Source: Rhodopirellula sp. SM50 (GTDB lineage: Bacteria > Planctomycetota > Planctomycetia > Pirellulales > Pirellulaceae). Taken from it: 64,000 bases of DNA. The stretch's first letter is position 1; every line of letters begins with the position of its first letter. The notes beneath the pieces are model-generated. The model saw only the letters and a list, made by a program, of their open reading frames with translations, searched no databases and was not told the DNA's origin. The DNA is taken from positions 1-64,000 of the forward strand of contig NZ_NTFY01000078.1 of the NCBI RefSeq assembly GCF_002289565.1, given 5' to 3'. Below, piece by piece: positions 36,414 to 45,427 of this stretch. A program made the translations under genes and the position numbers.

Positions 36414-37382
36414 TCAGACTACCCCCGTATTCCCTGAAGACTTCGGGTTCCAGAACGGCCTCCAACTGACACCCGCTGCCTTAACAACTGGCCGAAGGAA
36501 TCTGAACCGGTTAAGCTCATGAGCGATTGGATACCGCACAAAAAGACGCGAAGCCTTAGATAATAACTGCAGCTTTTGTCCTAACGTCAAATTTTTGCTC
36601 TTGATGACGACAGCGAGTACTTGACACGCGATTGGCGTGCACTGCTGCACGCATTCGGAATGCTCGTCTGAGAAAACACACAGCACGCCAATGCGCTTGT
36701 AGGTACTTCCTGCAGCGTACTTTCCTAACTCTTCATGTGTTGTGTGCTTTTTCAGGCATAGCTCTTTGGCATGAATTATCTCGCCCTGCTCCGCCAGTGC
36801 AAAGAAATGATAAAACTGAGACTTGAAATGCGGAGAAACGTTTCCGGGTGCCGCATCAAGTACAAAAAGGCCATTCAAATACTGCTCAAAACGCGAATAC
36901 CGTGAGCAAAAAGCATCTTCGACTAACCTATCCAGACGCTCGTACGTCGACTTTCCCTTGCTATCCCAAGTCTCATATGACAACCAGTATTGACCGTCGA
37001 GATACCTGTCAGCACCGGGCCCCACAAGGACAGCTCTTGGATTGCCGACGAGATATCGAACACATATTTCAATAAAATCCAACGGAACTTCATCGTCATC
37101 ATGAAACCAGAGGAAGTACTTCCCTGAAGCCTTATCCTTAACGAATTGGTGATTTCCAACTGCACCCAAGTTGGACTCGTGGCGAAAGACCTTGACTCGC
37201 GAGTCGGATAACGCGTGTGATTCTGCGATCTGCAAAACCCTGACGTCAGGAGATGCGTTATCCGCGACAATAATCTCCAAATTCCTGAATGTCTGCGCCC
37301 GCAGTTGCGTTAAGGCACGATCCAGGTCATTCGGCCGGTTATAGCAGGGCAAGCCAACCGACACTAAATCTAATTGCGACAT
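36414..37382 (-). CDS. GT2-family glycosyltransferase
   Basis: From the ATG at 37382 the product is 322 residues. It shows LVSVGLPCYNRPNDLDRAL, IIVADNASPD and YFLWFHDDDEVPLDFIE (metal-binding DDD). The second half is less conserved and ends in a basic, Pro-rich tail. The longer reading from 37421 adds 13 residues with no support. It starts 15 nt after the truncated CmcI-like frame and next to a gene-poor region, so it marks the boundary of the decayed segment. Confidence 0.75.
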   Translation of the reverse strand: MSQLDLVSVGLPCYNRPNDLDRALTQLRAQTFRNLEIIVADNASPDVRVLQIAESHALSDSRVKVFRHESNLGAVGNHQFVKDKASGKYFLWFHDDDEVPLDFIEICVRYLVGNPRAVLVGPGADRYLDGQYWLSYETWDSKGKSTYERLDRLVEDAFCSRYSRFEQYLNGLFVLDAAPGNVSPHFKSQFYHFFALAEQGEIIHAKELCLKKHTTHEELGKYAAGSTYKRIGVLCVFSDEHSECVQQCTPIACQVLAVVIKSKNLTLGQKLQLLSKASRLFVRYPIAHELNRFRFLRPVVKAAGVSWRPFWNPKSSGNTGVV

Positions 37383-37396
37383 ACTATGAAGAGAGA

Positions 37397-37945
37397 TTAA
37401 GAGGCGATCCGCTGCGGGCACCCATCCAGCGCAACCGCAATCAGAAACTTGCCATGAATATCGCCGTCGATCCTATGACGTGGGCTCGCCCCCAGGTACT
37501 CCAAGACCGCTATTACGGGGCTTCCCCCTCCGCCCCAAGGGCGAACTAGGAAGGCGTTCGCCGGCATCAGCTCAATTACCGTCCCGAACACGACGCAGCA
37601 GCCCCCCTCCGCAACTAATGGGGCGAATACTTGAAGCTCTACCAGGACGTGCCCGTGCGCGTGAATTGAACCAAGGCAAACTATGATCCGATCGCACTCG
37701 TTGGCTAATGCAGATACTTTCCCGATTATTTGTGGAGCAATGCTTGAGCCCTCATGCATTTCGTTTCGCGATGTCATCGGACGTGCTTCGATGCCGATCC
37801 GATTACTTTCGCGAATTCCAATATCCACACCCAAAACTTTACGCCCTAGTTCTCTGCCGCTACTACCGTACTCAGCGTCACACAGATCCAACAACGCGAG
37901 CATGCAGGAACCAAATACTAACGATCCACCGTGCGCACCACGGAT
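37397..37945 (-). pseudogene. 5'-truncated CmcI-type (cephalosporin hydroxylase-like) methyltransferase
   Basis: The frame from about 37945 to 37397 gives roughly 180 residues that match the C-terminal three quarters of CmcI/rhamnosyl O-methyltransferase proteins: AHGGSLVFGSCMLALLDL, VLGVDIGIRESNRI, EGSSIAPQIIGKV, VCLGSIHAHGHVLVELQVFAPL, RPWGGGGSPVIAVLEYL. The missing N-terminus, including the start of the SAM site (the ETG.AHGGS region), is replaced by the end of the NeuD-like gene, with which it overlaps by about 20 nt. Family members have about 240 residues. No good start codon lies before AHGGS, so I call it a remnant; expression from MLALLDL (37903) cannot be excluded. Confidence 0.7.
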
Positions 37946-38580
37946 GCGGGAATTCCAACGACAACTGAATTCGCTGGCACGTTGCGTGTAACAACCGCTC
38001 CAGCGCCAACGATGCTGTTTTCTCCTATCTGAAGCCTCGGCAAGACAGTTGCACCAGCTCCGATCATTGAATTTTCGCCGACAGCAATGCAACCGCACAA
38101 GGTGGCACCTGGCGCAATGTGGACACCGTCTCCAATCTGACATTCGTGATCGACAGACGCACTGTGATTGACAATACATGCGTCGCCTATTGAAACAGCA
38201 GCCGCAACCGACGATCCCGCAAGCACCTGAGTACCTTCACCGACAATCGCGTTCTCGGCTACAAACGCACAGGGATGAATTAGCGGCGGCATTGAGAACC
38301 CGACCTCCAGTAGTGCCGACTGCATCGCCAAGCGTTCTCTACCACGAGACCCACCAATCGCGACAAGCGCGCGATGGTCACAGGCGTCTGGAGTCTCCGA
38401 CGTCCATTGCCGCAATTCTCTGATCGCGCCAAAAAGCCTTACACCCGGCAAAACCGAGGTCGCTGTCGGGGAGTTATCAAATAGCGCAACGACCTTCCCA
38501 CAACCTCTTCGGATGGCTTCTTCTAGAACAAGGGCATGCCCTGCACTTCCCCAAAGTACAAATCGCTGTACGTCACTCAC
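37918..38580 (-). CDS. NeuD/PglD-like sugar acyltransferase
   Basis: This 220-residue protein has a Rossmann-like N-terminal part (RFVLWGSAGHALVLEEAI) and a left-handed beta-helix C-terminal part with hexapeptide repeats (VGEGTQVLAGSSV through IGENSIVGAGAVVTRNVPANSVVVGIPASVV). The catalytic His-Asp region is NHSASVDHECQIGDGVHIAPGA. PglD-type enzymes N-acetylate UDP- or dTDP-linked 4-amino sugars. It starts at GTG (38580) just after the DegT aminotransferase gene, which fits acetylation of its amino product. Its end overlaps the truncated CmcI remnant. Confidence 0.8.
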   Translation of the reverse strand: MSDVQRFVLWGSAGHALVLEEAIRRGCGKVVALFDNSPTATSVLPGVRLFGAIRELRQWTSETPDACDHRALVAIGGSRGRERLAMQSALLEVGFSMPPLIHPCAFVAENAIVGEGTQVLAGSSVAAAVSIGDACIVNHSASVDHECQIGDGVHIAPGATLCGCIAVGENSMIGAGATVLPRLQIGENSIVGAGAVVTRNVPANSVVVGIPASVVRTVDR

Positions 38581-38592
38581 CGCGGAAGCCCA

Positions 38593-39726
38593 TTATGAAC
38601 GACAAAAGTCACGAATCCCTTCTAGCACATACTCAACTTCGCTATCTGTCAGGTCAGGATGCAAAGGGAGCGTAACACAACGGTTAATCTCTTCCTCAAT
38701 ATAATGGCAATCGCTCGCAAACTCTCGAAAAAGAGGCTGCAACGACAGAGGCGTATAGTGGCAGCCAGTCGCGACTCCTCGCGATTTGAGATGAATGATA
38801 AACTCGTCTCTATTTGGAGTACGGACTCCAAAAATCTGATATGCGTATTGATCCGGCCTATACGGAAGCAGAGGCAATATACTGCTATCGTTTGAAATGC
38901 CATTCATATAATGCTTCAGAATCTCCGACCTTCTTTGATTCATTTCCGGCAGTTTCCCCAGCTGGACAATACCAACTGACGCCGCCAAATCATTCATGTT
39001 GTACTTGTAGCCGAGTACGCTCAACTCATAGAACCAATGCATCGCATCTTTATTGGCGTCTGTGTACGCTTGAGCCGACTTCCAATTGTCTTTGTCTATT
39101 CCCACCCAACGCATTGCCCGCACATCCTTCAACAGATCCACGTCATTGGAGCACATCATTCCACCGTCTCCCGTCGTCATCAACTTCTTCTCCTCGAAGC
39201 TAAAGCAGCTGATATCCCCCCAAAGACCAAGGGGTGTGCCTTTATATTCGCTACCACTTGTGTGCGCACAATCCTCAATAATTTTCAGCTTCCGTTCTCT
39301 CGCCCACGGAACAAGCTTCTCCATATCGACGGGATGCCCAGCGTAGTGAACGGGCATTACAGCGACACAATCTCGGTCGTACTTTTTATCGAGGTCACTT
39401 AAATCCATCCCCAGTGTTATGGGATCGCTGTCAACAAAAACGGGTTCCAGTCTATTGTAGAGCACGGCTGTTGCAGTCGACGCAAAAGTCAAGGAAGGGA
39501 CTAGAACCTTCTTGCCCTCCGAAAACCTGAAGACGGCAAGTGCCAGATGAAGAGCAGCGGTTGCCGAATTAAGTGCAATTGCTTCGTTGCACCCCAAAAA
39601 CGCCTTCCAGGCATTTTCAAACTCATTGACTCTCGGGCCAAGCCCTATCCATGAACGCTCAAAGCAGTCTTGAACAGCCAACAATTCCTCTTGGCCAAGT
39701 GAAGGCTTAAAGAGACGGACATTCAT
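38593..39726 (-). CDS. DegT/DnrJ/EryC1/StrS sugar aminotransferase
   Basis: From the ATG at 39726 the product is 377 residues. The PLP-dependent fold shows ALNSATAALHLAL, VPSLTFASTATAVLY, DCAHTSGSEYKG and CFSFEEKKLMTTGDGGMM, where the second lysine (about K181) is at the PLP position. Because that lysine is present, it is an aminotransferase and not a CDP-4-keto-6-deoxyglucose-3-dehydrase (RfbH) type, which has His there. It lies between the RmlC-like and NeuD-like genes, directly downstream of the CDP-glucose enzymes. I infer a nucleotide-linked 4-amino or 3-amino-6-deoxy sugar. The frame extends to 39801, inside the epimerase gene. Confidence 0.85.
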   Translation of the reverse strand: MNVRLFKPSLGQEELLAVQDCFERSWIGLGPRVNEFENAWKAFLGCNEAIALNSATAALHLALAVFRFSEGKKVLVPSLTFASTATAVLYNRLEPVFVDSDPITLGMDLSDLDKKYDRDCVAVMPVHYAGHPVDMEKLVPWARERKLKIIEDCAHTSGSEYKGTPLGLWGDISCFSFEEKKLMTTGDGGMMCSNDVDLLKDVRAMRWVGIDKDNWKSAQAYTDANKDAMHWFYELSVLGYKYNMNDLAASVGIVQLGKLPEMNQRRSEILKHYMNGISNDSSILPLLPYRPDQYAYQIFGVRTPNRDEFIIHLKSRGVATGCHYTPLSLQPLFREFASDCHYIEEEINRCVTLPLHPDLTDSEVEYVLEGIRDFCRS

Positions 39727-39739
39727 TTTCTCAGCGTTA

Positions 39740-40288
39740 CTAGACACGAACGGCCCTTTCATTGGTCCAAGGTTCAGGTGACTGGTCCTTGTCTGAGACA
39801 ACCACAGGCACCTCAGGCCACTCTATTCCGTGGAACTTGTCATTCCAGATCAGTGTGCCTTCGTGCTCTGGTGAATAGGTCTCTGACACGAGATAGAGAA
39901 TTTCAGAGTTGTCTTGAAGTGTTAGAAATCCGTGAGCAAAACCTTGAGGGACGTACATCATCCTGCGATTCTCCGCGGTCAATTCCGTGCCAAACCACTC
40001 CCCATAAGTCGGAGACTGGTAACGGATATCCACCACGACATCCCAGATCGCTCCTTGCAAGCACCTTACGACTTTCACCTCCGCTTTCGGGGGACGCTGA
40101 AAATGCAGTCCACGCATGGTGCCACGGCGCAGGCTGAGCGACACGTTCATCTGCACCCAACGGCCATTAAGCCCGTGGTCGGCAAACTCTCGCTCGCAGA
40201 AATAGCGAGCAAAAAAGCCCCGATTGTCCTCCCGCTTTTCGAGGTCCAGGAGAAAAGCGCCGTCTAGAAAAAGTGGCGTGAAGATCAT
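39740..40288 (-). CDS. RmlC-like 3,5-epimerase
   Basis: This 182-residue protein has the dTDP-4-dehydrorhamnose 3,5-epimerase features: DNRGFFARYFCEREFADHG, VQMNVSLSLRRGTMRGLHFQ (catalytic His), VRCLQGAIWDVVVDIR and YVPQGFAHGFLTLQDNSEILYLVSE (Tyr/His loop). It is cytosolic. Its stop lies 14 nt before the start of the DegT aminotransferase. The preceding RfbG gene ends at 40285, overlapping this start by four bases. It may epimerise a CDP-4-keto-6-deoxy sugar, or serve the dTDP-rhamnose route encoded at 44-47 kb. Context favours the first. Confidence 0.8.
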   Translation of the reverse strand: MIFTPLFLDGAFLLDLEKREDNRGFFARYFCEREFADHGLNGRWVQMNVSLSLRRGTMRGLHFQRPPKAEVKVVRCLQGAIWDVVVDIRYQSPTYGEWFGTELTAENRRMMYVPQGFAHGFLTLQDNSEILYLVSETYSPEHEGTLIWNDKFHGIEWPEVPVVVSDKDQSPEPWTNERAVRV

Positions 40289-41349
40289 CTCTTTTGAAAT
40301 GCCTGTATTTGCTGTCGGGTAATATCGATGGCGTGGGCCCCTTCATGAACCGAGCGGTACCACTCTATCGTCTGCCTTACACTATCCGAAAAATCGAGTG
40401 TTGGCTGCCACTGCAAAACGCTTCTAGCTTTTTCAATCGTCAAGCCAAGCAACCCGGCCTCGTGTACCGCATTTCGTTCGGAAGCGTCCACCCACTGCCC
40501 TTCCCAATGCCGGAGTGACTCGGTAACCAAATCGCGGACGGTCCGGGATGACTCAGCACCCGGGCCAAAATTGAAACAGCTCTGAAGCTCCTGTTCTTCA
40601 GTTTCATGCATTCTCTGAGCCAACCTCAAATATCCAGATAGTGGATCAAGAACGTGCTGCCACGGTCTTACCGATTGAGGATTCCGGACCTGAACGACCG
40701 TCCCTTTAGCAAGCGACCTGACTAAATCGGGAACGATCCTGTCTTCCGCCCAGTCGCCCCCCCCAATGACATTGCCGGCGCGGGCAGTCGCAACCCTCAC
40801 CGCAGGAAACACAAGCCCCCCAGAAGGAAAAAACGAATCTCTCCAGCTCGACACTGCTATCTCGGCCGCTGCCTTGCTAGAGCTATATGGGTCATACCCA
40901 CCCAGAGGATCCGACTCGCGATAAGCGTACAGCCATTCGCGATTCTCGTAAACCTTATCAGTCGTTACGAAGACCGCCGAGCATCGGGAACGCATATTGC
41001 GAAGCGCCTCCAGCAGATTGACCGTCCCCATTACGTTTGTTTGCCAGGTGTAGGACGCTTCTCGATACGAACGCCTCACCAGCGGCTGAGCTGCCAGGTG
41101 AAACACGACATCGGGATTTACTTCGCCAACGCGCGCACCGATTAACTCTGCGTTTCGAATATCTGCGACAAAGTGATCGACATGGCTTGCTAGATTTAAT
41201 TGACAAAACAAGGATGACGCTGTATCAGGGTCTAATGAGTAGCCAAAAACCTTCGCCCCAAGTTGCACCAGCCATGTTGACAACCAGCTCCCCTTAAAGC
41301 CGGTGTGCCCGGTGACGAGAACTCGCTTACCGCTCCAGAATGACCTCAT
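40285..41349 (-). CDS. rfbG: CDP-glucose 4,6-dehydratase
   Basis: From the ATG at 41349 the product is 354 residues. It opens with RVLVTGHTGFKGSWLSTWLVQLG (NAD site of the SDR family, with the RfbG-specific FKGSWL), then DVVFHLAAQPLVRRSYREASYTWQTNVMGT and YDPYSSSKAAAEIAV (Tyr-x3-Lys catalytic pair). It converts CDP-D-glucose to CDP-4-keto-6-deoxyglucose. Its start overlaps the stop of rfbF by one base (TAATG) and its stop overlaps the epimerase start, so the three are one translational unit. Confidence 0.9.
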   Translation of the reverse strand: MRSFWSGKRVLVTGHTGFKGSWLSTWLVQLGAKVFGYSLDPDTASSLFCQLNLASHVDHFVADIRNAELIGARVGEVNPDVVFHLAAQPLVRRSYREASYTWQTNVMGTVNLLEALRNMRSRCSAVFVTTDKVYENREWLYAYRESDPLGGYDPYSSSKAAAEIAVSSWRDSFFPSGGLVFPAVRVATARAGNVIGGGDWAEDRIVPDLVRSLAKGTVVQVRNPQSVRPWQHVLDPLSGYLRLAQRMHETEEQELQSCFNFGPGAESSRTVRDLVTESLRHWEGQWVDASERNAVHEAGLLGLTIEKARSVLQWQPTLDFSDSVRQTIEWYRSVHEGAHAIDITRQQIQAFQKR

Positions 41350-42143
41350 TACCACACCTTCCAAGGAGCCTTGCCCGTTGCCCAAAGGCGCTCCAGTTGG
41401 TTCTTGTCACGAAGGGTGTCCATCGCCTGCCAAAAACCACGGTGCTGAAAGGCGGAAAGCTGCCTGTCCGCAGCAAGCTTTTCAAGTGGCTCCCCCTCAA
41501 AGCTGGTCGAATCATCTACGATGTAGTCAAAGACACCTGGCTCAAGAACAAAGAAGCCCCCATTAATCCACGCCCCGTCGCCTGCCGGTTTTTCTTGAAA
41601 ACTTGTGACACCTGAGCCGTCCAGGTCTAGTGCACCATAACGCCCAGGTGGCTGAATTGCCGTGACGGTGGCAACCGTTCCACTATCGGCGTGATGAGCA
41701 ATCAATTTATCGATTGCGATATCCGCAACGCCGTCACCATAAGTGAAACAAAATGTGCTATCACCGACATAATCACGTACCCGCTTAAGCCGCCCGCCGG
41801 TCATCGTCGCCTCCCCAGTGTCGACAAGCGTCACCGTCCAAGGCTCCGCAAATCGATTGTGGACCTCCATACGGTTGCGAGCCATGTGAAACGTCACATC
41901 CGACATATGAAGAAAATAATTCGCAAAATACTCTTTAATCACATACCCCTTGTACCCCAAGCAAATAATAAAATCATTGATCCCATGCTTTGAATATGAC
42001 TTCATTATGTGCCAGAGGATTGGCCGCCCTCCGATTTCAATCATCGGCTTGGGCTTTGTCTGAGACTCTTCACTGATTCGAGTCCCGAGGCCCCCTGCGA
42101 GTATTACAGCTTTTATTAGCGGTTGGTCTATGCATGCGGGCAT
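41349..42143 (-). CDS. rfbF: Glucose-1-phosphate cytidylyltransferase
   Basis: The 264-residue product has KAVILAGGLGTRISEESQTKPKPMIEIGGRPILWHIM, the nucleotide-binding signature with the RfbF-specific SEESQTKPKPM, and FCFTYGDGVADI (metal-binding Asp) and SFQEKPAGDGAWINGGFFVLEP. It makes CDP-glucose from glucose-1-phosphate and CTP, and feeds RfbG next door. The ATG at 42143 is the natural start. This is the first enzyme of the CDP-sugar branch in the window. Confidence 0.92.
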   Translation of the reverse strand: MPACIDQPLIKAVILAGGLGTRISEESQTKPKPMIEIGGRPILWHIMKSYSKHGINDFIICLGYKGYVIKEYFANYFLHMSDVTFHMARNRMEVHNRFAEPWTVTLVDTGEATMTGGRLKRVRDYVGDSTFCFTYGDGVADIAIDKLIAHHADSGTVATVTAIQPPGRYGALDLDGSGVTSFQEKPAGDGAWINGGFFVLEPGVFDYIVDDSTSFEGEPLEKLAADRQLSAFQHRGFWQAMDTLRDKNQLERLWATGKAPWKVW

Positions 42144-42181
42144 GCGATCATTCTTGCGAAATTAGGTTTCGGACAAACATC

Positions 42182-43372
42182 TTATACAGGCTGACTTATC
42201 GTGCATGCCAACTGGCACCAAGCAACTCCCCGTGAATTACCTCCATGAACTTCCATTCGATGGCCGTTAATCCATAAGGCCAGAATTGTACCGTGCGAGT
42301 CGGTTAGGCCAACGGAAACAGTGTAACTCCCAGGTTTCAGTGGGATCCCTTGTATTTCCATCTCCAGCTCATTCGTTCCAGGGCAAATCACACTATCAAA
42401 ATCGTCTGAGTTCAAGACGCATGAGGCGAGATACTGATCCGAGAGGTCGCGGACATTTATGGTCAACCGAAAGTTTTGCACGTGTTTTGCAGAGACGATT
42501 CTAATCACTCCAGCTACGCGTTCCGTGAAGTGAACTCGAGACGGTAACTCAACAAACTCTATTGATTCTACTGGATAGACGCACTCGACATGACCTAGAA
42601 CTTTTGCATCAGTCCCCATGTTCGCGTCGTTATATGCTTCGACGCCAAGCGTCGCATCGCCATCCCACTGAACCTCACCACGGGACAAAAAAAGCACTCG
42701 ATCACTAATGCGCGCTACGCTGGGCATGTCGTGCGACACGAAAACAACCGCGGATTCTTTTCGAAGCTCGTCAACTCGCCGGTAGCATTTTGTCCGGAAC
42801 GCAACATCTCCAACGGCTAGAACTTCGTCAAGCAAAAGGATATCCGGCGTTACTAAATTGACGGCAGTCGAGAAGCCGAGTCGCACTTGCATTCCCGAAC
42901 TGTAAGTTCTTACAGGCGAATCGATGAACTCGCTGATTTCAGAGAATTCAACAATCCGCTCGAAGCGATCTCTAATTTGACGTCTTGAAAGACCGAGGAT
43001 TGAACCATTTACATAGACATTTTCCCTCCCAGTCAAGACTGGGTCAAATCCTGCCCCCAGCGCAATCAATGCCGCAACTCTTCCTCGCATCCGTATTCGG
43101 CCGGTGTCAGGCTTGACCAGCCCATTCAACATTTTCAGCAGCGTCGTCTTGCCCGCACCGTTACGTCCAATGAGCCCCAGGCACTCGCCACGTTTTATCT
43201 CGAAATCAATTCCTTGGTTTGCCCAGAATTCACCGTCCCGAAGAGTTGCTGACGACTCGTTGCTTCTGGCCAAATCAGCGAACGAATCTTTCACGCCATA
43301 CCAAAGACTTTTTTTCAAGTCTCGGCAAAACTTCTTGCCAACATTTTCGGACGATACTAATACTTCGGGCAT
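42182..43372 (-). CDS. wzt: O-antigen ABC exporter ATP-binding protein with C-terminal sugar-binding domain
   Basis: The 396-residue product has a complete ABC domain: Walker A GLIGRNGAGKTTLLKML, signature YSSGMQVRLGFSTAV, Walker B PDILLLDEVLAVGD and the H-loop VSHDMPSVARI. Residues about 255-396 form an added beta-rich domain (VESIEFVELPSRVHF through SYTVSVGLTDSHGTILALW), as in Wzt proteins, which reads the modified end of the polymer. It pairs with the permease encoded 95 nt upstream. It would export a lipid-linked glycan across the inner membrane. Confidence 0.9.
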   Translation of the reverse strand: MPEVLVSSENVGKKFCRDLKKSLWYGVKDSFADLARSNESSATLRDGEFWANQGIDFEIKRGECLGLIGRNGAGKTTLLKMLNGLVKPDTGRIRMRGRVAALIALGAGFDPVLTGRENVYVNGSILGLSRRQIRDRFERIVEFSEISEFIDSPVRTYSSGMQVRLGFSTAVNLVTPDILLLDEVLAVGDVAFRTKCYRRVDELRKESAVVFVSHDMPSVARISDRVLFLSRGEVQWDGDATLGVEAYNDANMGTDAKVLGHVECVYPVESIEFVELPSRVHFTERVAGVIRIVSAKHVQNFRLTINVRDLSDQYLASCVLNSDDFDSVICPGTNELEMEIQGIPLKPGSYTVSVGLTDSHGTILALWINGHRMEVHGGNSRGVAWCQLACTISQPV

Positions 43373-43467
43373 CGATTAATAAACGTAAGATTAGACATGA
43401 GAGTTTTCTGGAATCGAGCGAGTGCCGTGCAAGCTGTTTTAAAGCTCTTGATAGTGGGTGTGTTTCG

Positions 43468-44367
43468 CTACATCCCCATACGAGCAACTAAATGCGGCAT
43501 CACCACGCGAAGTGCCAGCATCATGACAAAAATTGCGAAAAGAGAAACTGGAATCAAGAAAAGAATCGATCCGATTTGTTCAAGCGATCCGGTAGTCAAC
43601 ATATCGCGCCCACCCATTAAGATCGGCGTAAGTGGGTTCCAGGATACAACCGTCGCAGCCAACCCCGCTTCCGGCGGTGGATATACCACCGGTGCCATGT
43701 ACATCAAAAATCCCATCAGAATTGGAATTGCTTGTTGGATGTCTGAGTAGAGGCTTCCCAATGGCACTAGCAGCAACCCTAATGCCGTGCCAAGTGCGAA
43801 CATGGCCAGGATCACAACTGGAATAAATAGGATCGTCCATGGCGGAATCACTTTAAACAGAAAGAACGCCGGGATCAGCACAATTGTGTAGATCAAAAAT
43901 TCAAACACCACGCGAGCAGTGCCGGCAGCGACAAAGGCCTCCGGCGGCACTTTTAATTTCATAAATACTGGCTTTCCTGAATTAAATGCCTGCAGAGGAC
44001 TCTGTAGCAACTTGGCAAACGTCTGCCAAATGACGCTACCGATGATCACGAACAACGGATACGGCATGCCAGTATCGCTTATCGCTATTACTTTCTGACT
44101 GTTCAGAAACAGCCATACACCGGTGGTCATGACCGGTGGCAGCAACAGCCAAACGTAACCCAGGTAACTTTGTCGAAACTGAGCTTTAAGGTCACGTTGA
44201 AAGAGGATCCAAATCAGCTCCCGGCATTTCCAAAGATCGCTGAACACCTCGCGGATCAACTTGCCCGGGTTCGCCAGCGGCGACTCGGGGGAGTAGATCA
44301 CTTCGGGTAAGCCTTGGGAGACTTCGTCAGGAGTCATTTCGGCGGGAATTTCGGCCGTAAGCGACAT
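43468..44367 (-). CDS. wzm: O-antigen ABC exporter permease
   Basis: The 299-residue membrane protein shows the ABC-2 pattern of Wzm/TagG permeases: an amphipathic N-terminus with ELIWILFQRDLKAQFRQSYLGYVWLLLPP, about six membrane helices, and YPLFVIIGSVIWQTFAKLLQSPLQ and FLMYMAPVVYPPPEAGLAATVVSWNPLTPIL in the central part. It lies upstream of the ATPase gene. A 93-nt gap follows rfbA; I see no promoter I would defend there. Confidence 0.88.
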   Translation of the reverse strand: MSLTAEIPAEMTPDEVSQGLPEVIYSPESPLANPGKLIREVFSDLWKCRELIWILFQRDLKAQFRQSYLGYVWLLLPPVMTTGVWLFLNSQKVIAISDTGMPYPLFVIIGSVIWQTFAKLLQSPLQAFNSGKPVFMKLKVPPEAFVAAGTARVVFEFLIYTIVLIPAFFLFKVIPPWTILFIPVVILAMFALGTALGLLLVPLGSLYSDIQQAIPILMGFLMYMAPVVYPPPEAGLAATVVSWNPLTPILMGGRDMLTTGSLEQIGSILFLIPVSLFAIFVMMLALRVVMPHLVARMGM

Positions 44368-44460
44368 GGTTGGGCGGTACGTGGATAGTGATTGATATTT
44401 AGAAAAATGGCGTGAGACGCGTACGCGAAAAACTTTATTGAGTGAATGAACAGTCTGGTT

Positions 44461-45348
44461 TCATACCCCGATCGCCTGGGTCTGAAGAACCACGGTTTGA
44501 AGGTAGTTTCCGTATTCGTTCTTCATTTCCGCGGCGATCTGCGACAATTGCTCCGCATCGATGAACCCCATCCGGCAGGCAATCTCTTCCGGGCAACCGA
44601 TTTTGAGACCCTGCCGCTTTTCGATCGCGGCGACGAAGTTACACGCGTCTAATAGCGAGTCCCGGGTTCCCGTGTCCAGCCATGCGAAGCCCCGCGAGAA
44701 GAACTCGACAGAAAGCTCTCCTGACTCCAGGTACGTCTTGTTCACATCAGTGATCTCGAGTTCGCCGCGGGGCGATGGCTTCAGGCCGGACGCGATTTGC
44801 ACCACCCGATTGTCATAAAAATACAAGCCCGGAACCGCGTAAGAGGACTTCGGTACTTCCGGCTTCTCCTCCAGCGAGACGACCCGCCCATCGGAGTCAA
44901 ACTCAACAATCCCATACCGCTCCGGATCCTGAACACGATAGCCAAAGATGGTCGCGCCCGATGTCTGAGCCGACACCGATTCCAGCATTTTACTGAAGCC
45001 CTGACCGTAAAAAATATTGTCGCCCAACACCAGAGCGACGGAGTCATCCCCGACGAACTCGCGGCCGATAATGAACGCCTGCGCCAAACCGTCTGGGCTC
45101 GGTTGCTCTGCGTACGAAATTACCATCCCCCACTGCGATCCATCACCCAGCAATCGCTCGAACATCGGCAAGTCGTGCGGCGTGCTGATCAACAGAACTT
45201 CCCGGATCCCCGCCAGCATTAACGTTGACAGCGGGTAATATACCATCGGCTTGTCGTAGATCGGCAGCAACTGTTTACTGATGCCCTTGGTGATCGGATG
45301 CAGACGAGAGCCTGAGCCGCCAGCGAGAATAATGCCTTTACGCGTCAT
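44461..45348 (-). CDS. rfbA: Glucose-1-phosphate thymidylyltransferase
   Basis: The 295-residue protein begins [37 protein letters not shown], the RmlA signature, and has [12 protein letters not shown] and [23 protein letters not shown]. It forms dTDP-glucose from glucose-1-phosphate and dTTP. It is followed in the same direction by the ABC exporter genes and preceded by rfbB at 79 nt. Length is normal for the family. Confidence 0.93.
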   Translation of the reverse strand: MTRKGIILAGGSGSRLHPITKGISKQLLPIYDKPMVYYPLSTLMLAGIREVLLISTPHDLPMFERLLGDGSQWGMVISYAEQPSPDGLAQAFIIGREFVGDDSVALVLGDNIFYGQGFSKMLESVSAQTSGATIFGYRVQDPERYGIVEFDSDGRVVSLEEKPEVPKSSYAVPGLYFYDNRVVQIASGLKPSPRGELEITDVNKTYLESGELSVEFFSRGFAWLDTGTRDSLLDACNFVAAIEKRQGLKIGCPEEIACRMGFIDAEQLSQIAAEMKNEYGNYLQTVVLQTQAIGV

Positions 45349-45427
45349 GACATCAAGGGTTTTGAAGTGAGTGGTGAGTGGCTCGTTGAAAGCAAGTTCG
45401 ACTACGACGTCGAACCCTTCTTTGAAT

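Noticed and set aside
36142-36465. 107-residue minus-strand frame with several cysteines
   Set aside because: It overlaps the end of the GT2 gene in another frame and has no recognisable motif; the Cys pattern (CGKCLAKRRTC) is too short to support a zinc-binding call.
38593-39726. RfbH (CDP-4-keto-6-deoxyglucose-3-dehydrase)
   Set aside because: The PLP lysine is present in SFEEKKLMTTGDGG and the length is shorter than RfbH; I see no Fe-S cysteine cluster.
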